Positions 1 through 11,410 of a DNA stretch of 64,000 nt are shown piece by piece (position 1 is the first letter of the stretch; every line of letters starts with the position of its first letter). Under the pieces are notes generated by a model. That model searched no databases. It worked only from the letters and a program-made list of their open reading frames with translations, and was not told where the DNA came from. The position numbers and the translations under genes are program-made. This stretch comes from an uncultured Dehalococcoidia bacterium (GTDB lineage Bacteria > Chloroflexota > Dehalococcoidia > Lucifugimonadales > JADFKI01): the NCBI GenBank assembly GCA_958295865.1, contig CATQHF010000005.1:372001-436000 (forward strand), written 5' to 3'.

Positions 1-691
1 CTTCATCGCCCATGCTAACCCAAGTGTCGGTATAGACGACATCGGCGTCGCGGACCGCCGCCGCCGGCTCGCTGACCCATTCTAGTTTGGATTCCTTGTC
101 CGCTGCCCTGCGCCGCGCTTCTTCTAGCACAACCGCCGGTATTTGGTAATCTTCGGGCGATGCCAGAGTGAAGTTCGCGCCGACGGAGGCGCAGGCGAGC
201 GCAAGGCTGGACGCCACATTGTTGCCGTCGCCGATGAAGGCGATGTTCAGGTCTGACAGACGGCGCTTGTGTTCGTAGATGGTCAGCAGGTCGCCCATAG
301 CCTGACAGGGATGCTCCAAGTCGGAGAGGGCGTTGACGACCGGGATGTCGCAATACTCGGTGAGCAGCTCAAGGCTGCGGTGCGAGAAGACGCGAGCGAT
401 GATGCCGTCCACCCAGCGGTCGAGCACGCGAGCGATGTCGGCTTCAGGCTCGCGCACGCCAAGCCCGACGTCCTGCTGGCTGAGATATGTGCAGGCGCCG
501 CCAAGCTGCCGGATGCCGACCTCAAAGCTCACGCGGGTTCGCAGCGAGGGCTTCTCGAAGATGAGCGCGAACTCTTTGCCCGCAAGCGGTCGCTCGCCCT
601 TGCCGCGCTTCATGCTGTAGGCGCGCTCTACGAGCTGCGCCACGCCCTCAGACGGCAGATCTGCGACCGACAGAAAATGCTTGCCCTTCAT
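1..691 (-). CDS. argF: Ornithine carbamoyltransferase, C-terminus runs off the left edge
   Basis: Reverse-strand translation starts MKGKHFLSVADLPSEGVAQLVERAYSMKRG..., contains FEKPSLRTRVSFEVG (carbamoyl-phosphate binding), HPCQAMGDLLTI and DVVYTDTWVSMGDE. Not in the supplied ORF track because it is open at the edge. Confidence 0.95.
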   Translation of the reverse strand, partial: MKGKHFLSVADLPSEGVAQLVERAYSMKRGKGERPLAGKEFALIFEKPSLRTRVSFEVGIRQLGGACTYLSQQDVGLGVREPEADIARVLDRWVDGIIARVFSHRSLELLTEYCDIPVVNALSDLEHPCQAMGDLLTIYEHKRRLSDLNIAFIGDGNNVASSLALACASVGANFTLASPEDYQIPAVVLEEARRRAADKESKLEWVSEPAAAVRDADVVYTDTWVSMGDE

Positions 692-725
692 TCCCTACTC
701 CTTACTTGATAGGCGATAGTATATT

Positions 726-737
726 ATAGCCGATGGG
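726..737. other. Candidate attachment core (left), matched at 56996-57007
   Basis: atagccgatggg, identical 12 bp at both proposed island borders. Confidence 0.35.
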
Positions 738-1178
738 GTTAGAGTTTAGCCCCTCTACACGCCTATACAGGTGTCAAGCGTTTTTGAGCGGGTTTTTGAC
801 AGCCTGTCAGTTATCACTTTTTCGCTTGACATCAAAAAAACAGGAACATGGCGATGTTACCATGCCCCTGCTTGTGGTGAAAGTGATAGCCTGTCCAATA
901 TGGACAGCCCTGAGATTATCGGGGCTGTGAGCGCGGGGCGTCCTGTTTTCGCATACCCGCTTCACGAAGCGACTTAAAGGCGCGCGCTCCCGCCGCGCGG
1001 TCTGCTGCGCGGAGTTCGTCCCAACGGAACGATACATCGGCGTCGAGCTTCTCGCTCAATTCGGAAGCCACTATCGCGCCGAGCGGTTGAATCATGCCAA
1101 ACGGCATGCGCCGGTATGCTTCACGAAGCACTGAGCCGTCCGCGCCTTTCAGAAACTCTATTGGTATGCCACAGATAC

Positions 1179-1999
1179 CTAGGTTCTGTGGACAATTGAG
1201 ATATATGCTATGTTAAAGGCATGCCTAACACAAGACTAACTACCGCTAAATGGATGAGGATACGCGACTTTCTACGCTCCGACCCGGGGGTGTATGTCAA
1301 AGACGAGGCAGAATGCAGGAAATTCATAGAAGCCGTCGTCTGGATTAACAGAACGGGCGCGCCGTGGAGAGACCTGCCGGAGAAGTTCGGCAAGTCCAAC
1401 AGCGTATTCAGGCGGTTCACGCGCTGGAAGCAAAGCGGAGTCTGGGAGCGGATGTATCTGCACTTCATAGAAGATCCTGACAAGGAGAATCTGATAATAG
1501 ACAGCACGATAGTGCGCGCGCATCCTTGCGCTGCGGGCGCGTCTTCTGAAAAGGGGGGCAAGACGCGCAGGCGTTAGGCAGAAGCAGAGGCGGGTTCAGC
1601 ACGAAAGTGCATGCGAGCGTTGACGCTCTAGGCAATCCGTTGAGGTTCATCTTGACAGCGGGTCAGGAACACGACATCAAGCAGGCTGAGGCGCTGGTGG
1701 AGGATGTGGAGTGCGAGCGAGTCATAGCGGATAAAGGGTACGATTCGGATGCGTTCCGCAAGTATGTCGCACAGAGTGGCGCAACGGCTGTAATACCGCC
1801 TAAATCCAACCGCAAGAGGCAGTATTGGTATGACGAGCACATATACAAGGAGCGGCACTTGGTTGAGTGTCTGTTCAACAAGGTGAAGCACTTTCGCAGA
1901 GTGTTCTCTCGTTACGACAAGTTCGCTGATACATACCTGAGTTTCCTACAAATTGCGGCAACCCTAATCTGGCTGAAATGAAATGTCCACACTACCTAG
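1179..1999 (+). mobile_element. IS5-family (IS427-like) insertion sequence with CTAG target duplication
   Basis: Terminal inverted repeats ctaggttctgtggaca / tgtccacactacctag. CTAG at both borders (1179-1182 and 1996-1999). Encodes a DDE transposase. Confidence 0.9.
1221..1981 (+). CDS. IS5-family transposase, two frames (OrfA 1221..1577; OrfB ending 1981), probably joined by frameshifting
   Basis: OrfA MPNTRLTTAKWMRIRDFL...IIDSTIVRAHPCAAGA. OrfB frame reads ALGRSRGGFSTKVHASVDALGNPLRF...YDSDAFRKYV...CLFNKVKHFRRVFSRYDK. Slippery run gaaaagggggg near 1549-1557. Confidence 0.85.
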
Positions 2000-2796
2000 T
2001 ATGAGTTCGTCTGTATCCCTCCGATGCTGAACGAGCGGGAGTTTGTAATCAGCCCCAACCCTTTGGACTAGCCAGTCACCGCGCGGTTGTTCAAGATAGC
2101 CCCCAGGCGCAGCTTGGCTTTGGCTTTCCGTTGTCATGATTTTGCCCCTGAGTTTGCCAAGCGCGATTTCAATCTCCGTCTTGTCGTCTCCGTCATCGTC
2201 ATCGCCGGGCTCAGCTAGCGGGAGTATGCCCCCCGTCGGCATGGCGGCTTCGTCTGCCAGCGACTTATTGATGTTGGCGTCCATGCGCGCCGCTTCACTG
2301 GCAAAATCCAGTGGACTAAGTCCACGCCATGCCTGTTCAGGGGAGTACGCATATCGCAGATGCACGACGCCTTCATAGGGAAGTTTCACGGAGTACGAAC
2401 CGGACGGGGCCGGCATCTCTACGCTGTACATTCAGCTGTCGGGGAGATAGCCCCCCTGAATGTCCCAGCTCGCCGCTTCTATCAGCCTAAGCCGCCCGCC
2501 CGTAGTCTGAATGGCATATACCAGTTCTCCCGCCCGTATGAGCATGCGTCCGATATGTGCCAGCATCTCAGGGGTAAGCAGCATGCGTATCATCGGGCTA
2601 TCGGTTTCAACAGCCGCCGATGCAAACGCTCTTGCGATGGTGGAGGCTGCCAGTTCGAGCGCGCCGCTATCCCGTATGTCTGCATCCGGCATAGTAGCCG
2701 TAGATTGGCGCAAAAGCAGTCGGGTAAAGGCATCGGGTATAGCCCCCCTGATTGCGTTTCTCTACGGGCTGAACAGACGCCCTCTTGAACTTATCT

Positions 2797-3808
2797 AACC
2801 CCGTGTGCAAGTATAAGCTTCATGTGAGCAGCTTGGAGATTTGGAAAGGCGGATTGCCAAGAGACTGATTCAGCATCACTGCCAAGGTGTGGCTAAGTAC
2901 CTTCCTGATGAGCCTGTTTCCCAGATGCCACAAGTCCCTAGCGCCCACACTCTTCACTGAGTAGCGGGCTTCCAGCTGGCTGAACAGCGTCTCTATCCGA
3001 TAGCGCGCACGACCGCACAAAAACGTCCATCCCACCTCCGCATCCCGCCCGGATGACTTCTTCTTGAAGGCCGCGTGCAGCCACAGTCCCTGCTTCTCAA
3101 GCTCTTCTCGCAGGCGCGGACTCCAGTAGTTGCGATTCCCCAGCAGCACACCCTGCTGTCCATTGACCAGGCTCGCGACGACCTCAGTATCCTGGATGTG
3201 CGCGGGTGCCAGGATGAACCCCACGATTACGCCCGGCAGCGCCACTAAACTGTGCAGCCGAAAGCCGTAGAAGAGACCCTTTTCAGTCGAGGCGTGGCCG
3301 TAAGTCGCCCATTCCCGGAACAGCTTGTGCCTGTTGGCGCGGGGGAACTTGCAGACCGCTATAGGCATGCTGTCCACAATGTGCACACCCTCGTCTTTGG
3401 GCAAGTCTTGGAGCAGTCGTTGCCAGATATGCCTTTTGACTTCGCGCAGGTTCGCAGCCTGCCTCGTGAATGTGGTGCGATGCACCTTCGCCATAGCCGG
3501 AAACAGGTGTGAGTAGTGTCTGCGGAAGTAGTCGTAAATGGCTTTGTCCTTGTTGAGTTCCAGGTACTCGCCCACGACTTCCATAGTGAGAACCTCGCTG
3601 TCGGCGAGCAGTGGCATAGGGCCTCTCTGCATGAGTCGTTTGTTTGCGAGTATCTCTTTGAGCATATCGTCAATTAGGCAGAAAGCGGTTATGATGAAAG
3701 TGTCCAGGTCCATAGCGTCCTCCTTGAGTTTTGCTTACCCAATTAGAAACGCTGTGCGCCTGGATTTTAACTCCGATTATCCTCCCTCATATACTTGCAC
3801 ACGGGGTT
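2797..3808 (-). mobile_element. IS982-family insertion sequence
   Basis: TIRs aaccccgtgtgcaagtata at 2797 and inverted tatacttgcacacggggtt ending 3808, flanking an IS982-type transposase. Confidence 0.85.
2820..3713 (-). CDS. IS982-family transposase
   Basis: MDLDTFIITAFCLIDDMLKEI...LADSEVLTMEVVGEYLELNKDKAIYDYFRRHYSHLFP...VDSMPIAVCKFPRA, typical IS982 DDE transposase. Confidence 0.9.
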   Translation of the reverse strand: MDLDTFIITAFCLIDDMLKEILANKRLMQRGPMPLLADSEVLTMEVVGEYLELNKDKAIYDYFRRHYSHLFPAMAKVHRTTFTRQAANLREVKRHIWQRLLQDLPKDEGVHIVDSMPIAVCKFPRANRHKLFREWATYGHASTEKGLFYGFRLHSLVALPGVIVGFILAPAHIQDTEVVASLVNGQQGVLLGNRNYWSPRLREELEKQGLWLHAAFKKKSSGRDAEVGWTFLCGRARYRIETLFSQLEARYSVKSVGARDLWHLGNRLIRKVLSHTLAVMLNQSLGNPPFQISKLLT

Positions 3809-3837
3809 AATTAACCTTCGAAACTTTTCAGGAAGCC

Positions 3838-4899
3838 ATGAAACTCTTGAGCATTAAAATTATCAGAACTATCAGGCGACTTCGCACTTCAAAGTTACTC
3901 ATCGGGTCGGGGATAGTTACTGTTATATCTGCGATTGGAATAGGTGCAGTATGGTTCTGGGGGGATCTGTCTCTGGCGTCCTTCTTCTGCGATTTATGGG
4001 GCGTCTGGAATTGGCTGCGAACTATGGGAGAGGGATCTGAAACACGCACCACGACGATTCGGAATTTAGGATTACTTGTTGCTGGCGTAGTTGCATTGAT
4101 ATTCGCTTATTGGCGGAGCAAAGTAGCTGACCGACAAGCAGACATTGCACGGCACACCTTGCTGAATGAACGTTACCAACGCGGAGCAGAGATGCTCGGG
4201 AATAGAAGTTTGTCGGTACGTATAGGTGGCGTTTATTCCCTAGAAGAACTTGCAAGGGAAGTCCCGGAGATTTACCACGTTAAGGTGATGCGTGTCTTCT
4301 GTGCGTTCGTGCGTTTTCCAACGAAGGATCGTTCGAGTGAGTCTGCTCATAAAGACGACGCAACTCGGAAGAGCGAGAGCCGAAGAATACCCGCTGATGT
4401 TGAATCTGTAATGCACGCGATTGGATATAGAGACCCCAGACGCATATCTCTTGAACAGAATGAAAAGCCAAGAGTACTGTATTTGCGAGATGCGAACCTA
4501 ATCCACTTGCAGGTTGAACGCGCAAATTTTTCGAACGCGTGGCTTACTAATGTCAATCTATCGGACGCAGTCCTCCGGCGCACAAATATGTCTGGGGCTA
4601 GACTGCGTGACGCAGATATGACTTGTGCCGACCTCGAGCAAGCCGATCTATCTGAAGCCAAACTCTGGGGAGCTAACCTGTCAGGCACGATACTTCGCCG
4701 AACAAATCTATCAGGGAGCGATCTGTGTGGTGTTGACTCCGTTGTTCCTGAACACAAGATTCCCGTGTCAGGTCTAACACAGACGCAATTGGACGAAGCT
4801 ATAGCAGATTCAAGAAACCCGCCCAAATTAGATGGTGCAATTGACGCTGAGACCAACGAGCAATTGATATGGCGCGGGTGCCACACAGCACACATATAG
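3838..4899 (+). CDS. Membrane-anchored pentapeptide-repeat protein
   Basis: Hydrophobic N-terminal segments, then A(N/D)LxxANL-type repeats: NVNLSDAVLRRTNMSGARLRDADMTCADLEQADLSEAKLWGANLSGTILRRTNLSGSDL. Confidence 0.85.
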   Translation: MKLLSIKIIRTIRRLRTSKLLIGSGIVTVISAIGIGAVWFWGDLSLASFFCDLWGVWNWLRTMGEGSETRTTTIRNLGLLVAGVVALIFAYWRSKVADRQADIARHTLLNERYQRGAEMLGNRSLSVRIGGVYSLEELAREVPEIYHVKVMRVFCAFVRFPTKDRSSESAHKDDATRKSESRRIPADVESVMHAIGYRDPRRISLEQNEKPRVLYLRDANLIHLQVERANFSNAWLTNVNLSDAVLRRTNMSGARLRDADMTCADLEQADLSEAKLWGANLSGTILRRTNLSGSDLCGVDSVVPEHKIPVSGLTQTQLDEAIADSRNPPKLDGAIDAETNEQLIWRGCHTAHI

Positions 4900-5201
4900 A
4901 GGATATTCGCATCAAATTCGATTCGGAAATTCCAGCAATCTACGATAGGCGAGCGGCATGATGCGTCGAAGTGTTCGACAGTTCGATAACTTAGCAGTAT
5001 TGGGAATGTCCTTGTCGAAGAATGCGCTATTGAGCATCCAAAATGGGTGAAACGGGAGGAAAAGAAGCGAGAATTTAACATAATCGCTTGAATTACACCA
5101 ACAATAGTGGTAGATTACTAGCCTGAAAGTCGGGCGCATCAATGGGATAAACTAGAATTGTGAGCGACATCATGACCTATCCGAGTCCAGCAACACACTA
5201 C

Positions 5202-5740
5202 CTAGGGCGTGTTCACACTAATGTAAAGATTGTAAAGCATCGTATATGAGTGCGAACGCTATGAAACCCTTGAACATCACATCCAACTTGTCGTAACGAG
5301 TGAATACCCGTCTGAATCTCTTCAACCGGCCGAAAAGACGCTCTACTTCGTTACGCCTTTTGTACAACTCCCTATCGTATTCCCACGGATTGACCCTGTT
5401 TCTTTTGGGCGGAACTACGGATTCGAACCCCAAAGAACGCGCATGACTGCGTGTGACATCTCCCTCATACGCCCTATCCATCAACAGCGGCAAGCCATTA
5501 TGCCGCTCTCCCATCTGAGTGAGCAACTTGCGTCCCACAGGCGCATCGTGCGCTTGTCCTCCGGATAGGCAGAACAGCACGGGCGTCCTCGCATCTGCCG
5601 CAAGCATGTGTATCTTGGTGTTCCAGCCACCCCTCGACTTGCCTATGGACTGACGTCCCTTTTTTTCAACGCGCCTGTGCCGTCGGGATGCACTTTCACA
5701 CTCGTGCTGTCTACATCCTGTTCACACTCATGGGTTCGTC
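5202..5740 (-). mobile_element. Truncated IS5-family element
   Basis: cctagggcgtgttcacact end near 5202. Transposase C-terminus 5218..5607 (MLAADARTPVLFCLSGGQAHDAP...ERLFGRLKRFRRVFTRYDKLDVMF) plus frame-shifted DVDSTSVKVHPDGTGALKKR. N-terminal half and other end absent. Confidence 0.8.
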
Positions 5741-5858
5741 TAGCAACGCCGATACGCGCCTGCGCGAGTTCATAAGCGTCTTCAACGGCAAGTGAACTTC
5801 GGAAGGGCAGTTCGCGCGTTCGCTCAACAAACCGCGCTGGATTGGCAAAAGCGCGGCT

Positions 5859-6752
5859 ATGGCGACAGGTGAACAGCAGAAGGAATACAACAAGAACCTT
5901 AACGCTGCATTTCCACCGGGCGATAACAATAACGGCGACGACGCCGTAACGCGCACGGTTCTCTGGGTTGGAGGCGGCGACGACCTGAAACCGCTCACAA
6001 ATCCAGTCGACGAGTCGGCGGCTCATTTTGAGCAATTGGCAATCAACATGTTCGCTGCCGACAGCGGCATACAGGCATCGCGGCTCGGCGCGGCTGAACA
6101 CCCGACTTACAACAATAGCAAGGTGTTTGAGGAACGCTTTCTCAGAAACACCATCGCGCCGCTTTGCAGGCAAATTGGCGATGCTATCCAATCTCAACTG
6201 GATAGCGTCACGCATTTGAACGGCGTCAAGTCGCTTGAGATAGTGCAAAACGACATCGTTCATTACGACATCGAGCGGGAAGACGCAGCGCAGGAAGTCC
6301 AACGCAAGCGCGCCGACACGCTCGTCAAGGCTACGGCGGCGGTTCGCAATCTTATGGCGGCGGGGCTGTCTTACGATGAGGCGATACGCGCTCTACCGGG
6401 GGCGGCTGAAATCATGGGGCAGAGTATTGAACCTGCGCCGACGGCGGCTGAGATGATACGGCAAGCATACGACGACAAGCGCACAGCAGAAGCAGAGGCG
6501 CGCTCGCGCGAGTGGGATAGAAAATGGCGTGAACAGAAGCGCGCCGAAGCAGAACAGCAAGAAGCAGAGGAAGCGGAACGGCAGCGTCTAATGCGTCAGG
6601 CGATAACCGACGGGCGCGCTAATGATATGGACGAGGCAGCGACCATCGTTGCAACGGACATGATAATTGGCATCATGGACAAGGCATTATTCCCCGAAGG
6701 GCATCAAAACGGCGCGACGCCTGCCGGAACGGACGCTCGGAGAGGCGCGTAA
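5859..6752 (+). pseudogene. Phage portal protein, C-terminal portion (N-terminus missing at the IS5 junction)
   Basis: RTVLWVGGGDDLKPLTNPVDESAAHFEQLAINMFAADSGIQASRLGAAEHPTYNNSKVFEERFLRNTIAPLCRQI resembles HK97/SPP1-type portal C-termini. In-frame coding starts only near 5790, right after the IS remnant. Confidence 0.6.
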
Positions 6753-6821
6753 ATCGGGCTAGTAATGTATGGTATTGCTTGCTGCTGGAATTACACCATA
6801 CGCACGGGAAGGGGCTAGGGT

Positions 6822-7130
6822 ATGGCACTGCTAACGATAGAAGAAATCAGGGATAGGCTCGCCTACACGCGCGAACCTTCGGCGGTGCCTAGCTCGCTGC
6901 TGCAAGCGACGCTCAACGCCGCGGAAGCGGTGATAGTGAAACTGTACGGCGAGCATCCTGACCCCTTGCACCACACACTTACGACCGCTCAAATCGCAGA
7001 GGCGAACATGGAACTCGACCGCCGGAAGGCAGCGCAAACGGAGTGGGTTTCATTGGACTTGCGCGGGCTATACACAGAAAAAGATGATGCGCTGAGAACG
7101 AACATGGGGCTGCCAACGGAACTGTGTTAG
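6822..7130 (+). CDS. Putative phage head-tail connector (gp6-like)
   Basis: 102 aa MALLTIEEIRDRLAYTREPSAVPSSLLQATLNAAEAVIVKLYGEHPDPL..., directly downstream of the portal fragment. Confidence 0.5.
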   Translation: MALLTIEEIRDRLAYTREPSAVPSSLLQATLNAAEAVIVKLYGEHPDPLHHTLTTAQIAEANMELDRRKAAQTEWVSLDLRGLYTEKDDALRTNMGLPTELC

Positions 7131-7289
7131 CAGCGTTTAACTCAGGTGCGCGCCGCTATTAGCAGAAGACCACAGCGCAGAAATCAGAACAAGATACTTG
7201 CGCTCGATTGATAGCAATACGGCAATTCTGCCGCTTTGACCGCGCCGCTCTACACCTAGTCCGTAATTGATACTGGCGTGGAGTTCTGA

Positions 7290-7860
7290 GCAATTTTGAG
7301 CAATTTTCACCGAATCCGTGTTGTTGCACGCCAAATTGCGCTCGTTGCAAGAAAATTGCACTCGTTGCAGGCAAAAAACCACTGCAATTTCCACGCACAG
7401 AGCAATTTTTTGAACGGACGGGGGGATACTTGGGGCGGGAAAATTTAATATCTCGGACATTATCAGACGGCAATCAGAGGAAATCTGACAGCCTAATTCC
7501 TGCGCTCGGATAGGTTCGGCGGCGGTATTGTGCGGGATTTCACGATGTTTTTGCCCATATAGGGTCAAGATGGGGAAGGTTCGGGTATGAAATTGAAAAT
7601 TGCAGTCTTGTTGCACGATTCCTGCAACGACTGCAACAAATCCTGCAACGAAGTGTAGTTCGGAGGCTAGATAGACGGCGTAACTCACTGCAACGAGTTG
7701 TGCAATTTTCGTTGCAACGACTGCGATTTCTTGTTGCAGAGGTGCAATTTCACTGCAATTTCAAAATTAGTCGACTGACATAAAAAACAGGTTCGTTGCA
7801 GCGTTGCAACAGCCTTGCAACAATTCTTGCAACGAGTTTGCAACGAGATTTTGAGCCGAA
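7290..7860. repeat. Cluster of TTGCA/TGCAA motifs including palindromic tcgttgcaacga
   Basis: About 20 TTGCA/TGCAA pentamers in about 550 bp, including gttgcaac palindromes at 7709-7720 and 7804-7809; roughly 1 expected by chance. Confidence 0.8.
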
Positions 7861-8050
7861 AACAGGGGATCTCGCGCCCTAAGACGGTGTTTTCGGAGTA
7901 TCAATTTGTGAGGATTGCCGGCGCGCGCTCCAACCCGAATTGGGATTAAATCGGGCTGTGTGAAAATTGCTATCGGACTTCGTGGAGTGTTGAAATCAGA
8001 ACAGGATTGCCGCTCGACCGACAGAGGGAAGGCTGCGCGGGAATGTGAAT

Positions 8051-8083
8051 GAACCCCTGCATGCTAGAAACATGCAGGGGTTC
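8051..8083. terminator. Perfect 13-bp hairpin
   Basis: gaacccctgcatg-ctagaaa-catgcaggggttc. Confidence 0.5.
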
Positions 8084-8367
8084 GGCGTACAGCACACACC
8101 GACAACAAAAGCGGTTCTGTACTCGGCGATTAGCGACTTCGCCGTAGCACGATGTTACCAGCAGGCACATTGCACTACAACCGCCGCTCGTAACAGCCTT
8201 CAATCTAGCGGTGCTATTCGGAGGTGCAAATTGAGCGGGCGGCTATGCCAAGCAGTATATCGGAGAATGACGCCTTTATGTCTTCGGCCTCTACCCTCTG
8301 TGCCTCTGCTATGGACGCAATGGCGGTGCGCATCATCATCGGCTTATAGTCGTTCACTGCCGTACTG

Positions 8368-8407
8368 AACGCATAACGCCCAGCATTAATGCCGGGCGTT
8401 ATGCGTT
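8368..8407. terminator. Long near-perfect hairpin, homologous to the one at 45152-45191
   Basis: aacgcataacgccc(a)gcattaatgc(c)gggcgttatgcgtt. Confidence 0.6.
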
Positions 8408-8472
8408 TGGGATGTTTATGATGGGGGAACTCAATTCAGACGGGTTTCATCTGTTAGCCGTAATGAGATTTC

Positions 8473-8835
8473 TTACTTCCGGAAGGGGTCTTGATTCTCT
8501 TCGTATTCCTGCGCCACTTTAAGAATGTCTTCTATCGGCGGAATGGAGCGTTCCCCTCGGGCTAATTCCTTCCTTGCGTGACTTATTCCAAGTTTGTAAG
8601 CACAGGCGAGAGCATCAAGGACGTTGTATGCGATATTACCACCGCCATCAGTGATTCTACCAGTGATTTTACCAGTGCCTACCAATAGGTTGTTTTCAGC
8701 AACCTGTGGATAGATGAATACGGGCAACTCCAAACCTTGATTTGGCATGTCCGCAGGATACAAAGTGGCGGTGACAACTTGTTGCCCGTCCACCTCCGCA
8801 ATATACCAACCCTTCTCTCCAGATGTTATTCTCAT
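8473..8835 (-). CDS. Hypothetical protein (true start probably 8835)
   Basis: MRITSGEKGWYIAEVDGQQVVTATLYPADMPNQG...GISHARKELARGERSIPPIEDILK. The ORF-track extension to 8904 is translation of an 82-bp MITE-like insertion. Confidence 0.5.
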   Translation of the reverse strand: MRITSGEKGWYIAEVDGQQVVTATLYPADMPNQGLELPVFIYPQVAENNLLVGTGKITGRITDGGGNIAYNVLDALACAYKLGISHARKELARGERSIPPIEDILKVAQEYEENQDPFRK

Positions 8836-8917
8836 AGGACTTACGCAGTTGAGCGCGATTTCGTACTTGAAACGGGTCAATCTCGGGTAGGAGTTCATAT
8901 TCAAGTGCGTAAGTCCT
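8836..8917. mobile_element. 82-bp MITE-like element built from IS1-type ends
   Basis: aggacttacgca ... tgcgtaagtcct inverted ends. Internal sequence gattgacccgtttcaagtacgaaatcgcgctcaactg is almost identical to the IS1-remnant right end at 17838-17885. Confidence 0.65.
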
Positions 8918-8993
8918 GTCTCAATAGGACTTACGCAGTTGGATTATTGAGAATATGATAGAAGTCAAGTCTAATGCGTAGCGAGTAAAGTAC

Positions 8994-9986
8994 ATGAACT
9001 CTGCCAAGTGCGATGACCACGACTACATAAACTTTATGATTGCCGCTCAGAGAGCCTTCAGTTGCACCGAAGCCGCTCGCTGTCAGCCCACGGAAGACAA
9101 GGCTGCATCTCACGATGCGTTCACTCGTCTGCTCACGCGACAGCCTCCCGATACGGAGGCGCTGTGGCGAGAAACGCAAGAGATGGTCGACCTCGATGGC
9201 GGCCTGCTTGTGCTGGACGACTCCACCTTGGACAAGCCGTATGCGAAGCGCATCGATCTGGTGACTCGCCACTGGAGCGGCAAGCATCGCAAGGTGGTGA
9301 TGGGCATAAACCTGATAAGTATGGTGTGGACGGATGGAGAAGCGACGATTCCCTGCGACTTCCGCGTCTATGACAAACCCATAGGCGGCAAGAACAAGAA
9401 CGAACACTTCAGGGATATGCTCACCCGCGCCAATGAGCGCGGCTTCGCGCCTGAGTGCGTGCTGTTCGACAGCTGGTACTCCTCGCTTCAGAACCTGAAG
9501 CTCATCCGCTCCTACGGCTGGTCGTGGCTGACGCGGCTCAAGTCCAACAGGCATGTCAATCCCGACGGCGGCGGCAATGTTCGGGTGAGCGCCGTTGAGA
9601 TAGGCGCTGAAGGCCGCCGAGTGCATCTCAAAGGAATGGGTTCATCAAGGTGTTTCGGACAGTCTCCCCGGAAGGGGACGTGCAATACTGGGCTACCGAT
9701 GATCTTGAGATGGCTGTGAGCAAGCGGGAAGAGTTGTGCGTGCGTGGCGCATAGAGAACTATCACAGAGCCATCAAGCAGCGCTGTGGTGTGGAGCGCGC
9801 GCAGGTCAGGTCTGCGCGCGGGGTCAGATAAACCATATCGGCTTCTCACTGCGGGCGGGCGTTCGGCTGGAGGCGTATCGGTTGAGTACGGGCGTCAGTT
9901 GGTACGAGGCGAAAACTGCTATCATCAGAGCCTCCATCCGGCAATATCTGCAAAATCCACTCTACACCCTCAACTTAACTGCGTAA
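8994..9986 (+). pseudogene. IS701-like transposase with at least two frameshifts
   Basis: 8994..9650 LVLDDSTLDKPYAKRIDLVTRHWSGKHRKVVMGINLISMVWTDGEATIPCDFRVYDKP..., continuing in other frames as FIKVFRTVSPEGDVQYWATDD and WRIENYHRAIKQRCGVERAQVRSARGQINHIGFSLRA. Confidence 0.8.

Positions 9987-11410
<1,424 letters not shown>

Larger units (their letters stand above)
916..2763 (-). pseudogene. HK97-type phage portal protein, interrupted by an IS5-family element
   Basis: ORFs 2432..2713 and 1964..2431 (VQRVGADYKLPLVQHRRDTDELIL) continue across the IS into 916..1178 (GICGIPIEFLKGADGSVLREAYRRMPFGMIQ). Joining the flanks at CTAG restores one frame: ...TDELIL-GICGIPIEF... An in-frame TAG near 2762-2764 precedes RNAIRGAIPDAF. 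Confidence 0.75.

Noticed and set aside
5643-6302. 219-aa minus ORF
   Set aside because: Mostly antisense of the portal fragment joined to an IS5 transposase piece.
7137-7688. 183-aa minus ORF and nested ORF through the TTGCA field
   Set aside because: Composition driven by the repeated motif; no recognisable domain or RBS.
7290-7860. CRISPR array
   Set aside because: Motifs are 5-10 bp with irregular spacing and both orientations; no constant repeat/spacer unit, no cas genes in the window.
8836-8904. ORF-track N-terminus MNMNSYPRLTRFKYEIALNCVSP of the 8473 ORF
   Set aside because: Translation of a MITE-like IS end; the same peptide appears before the STAND ORF.
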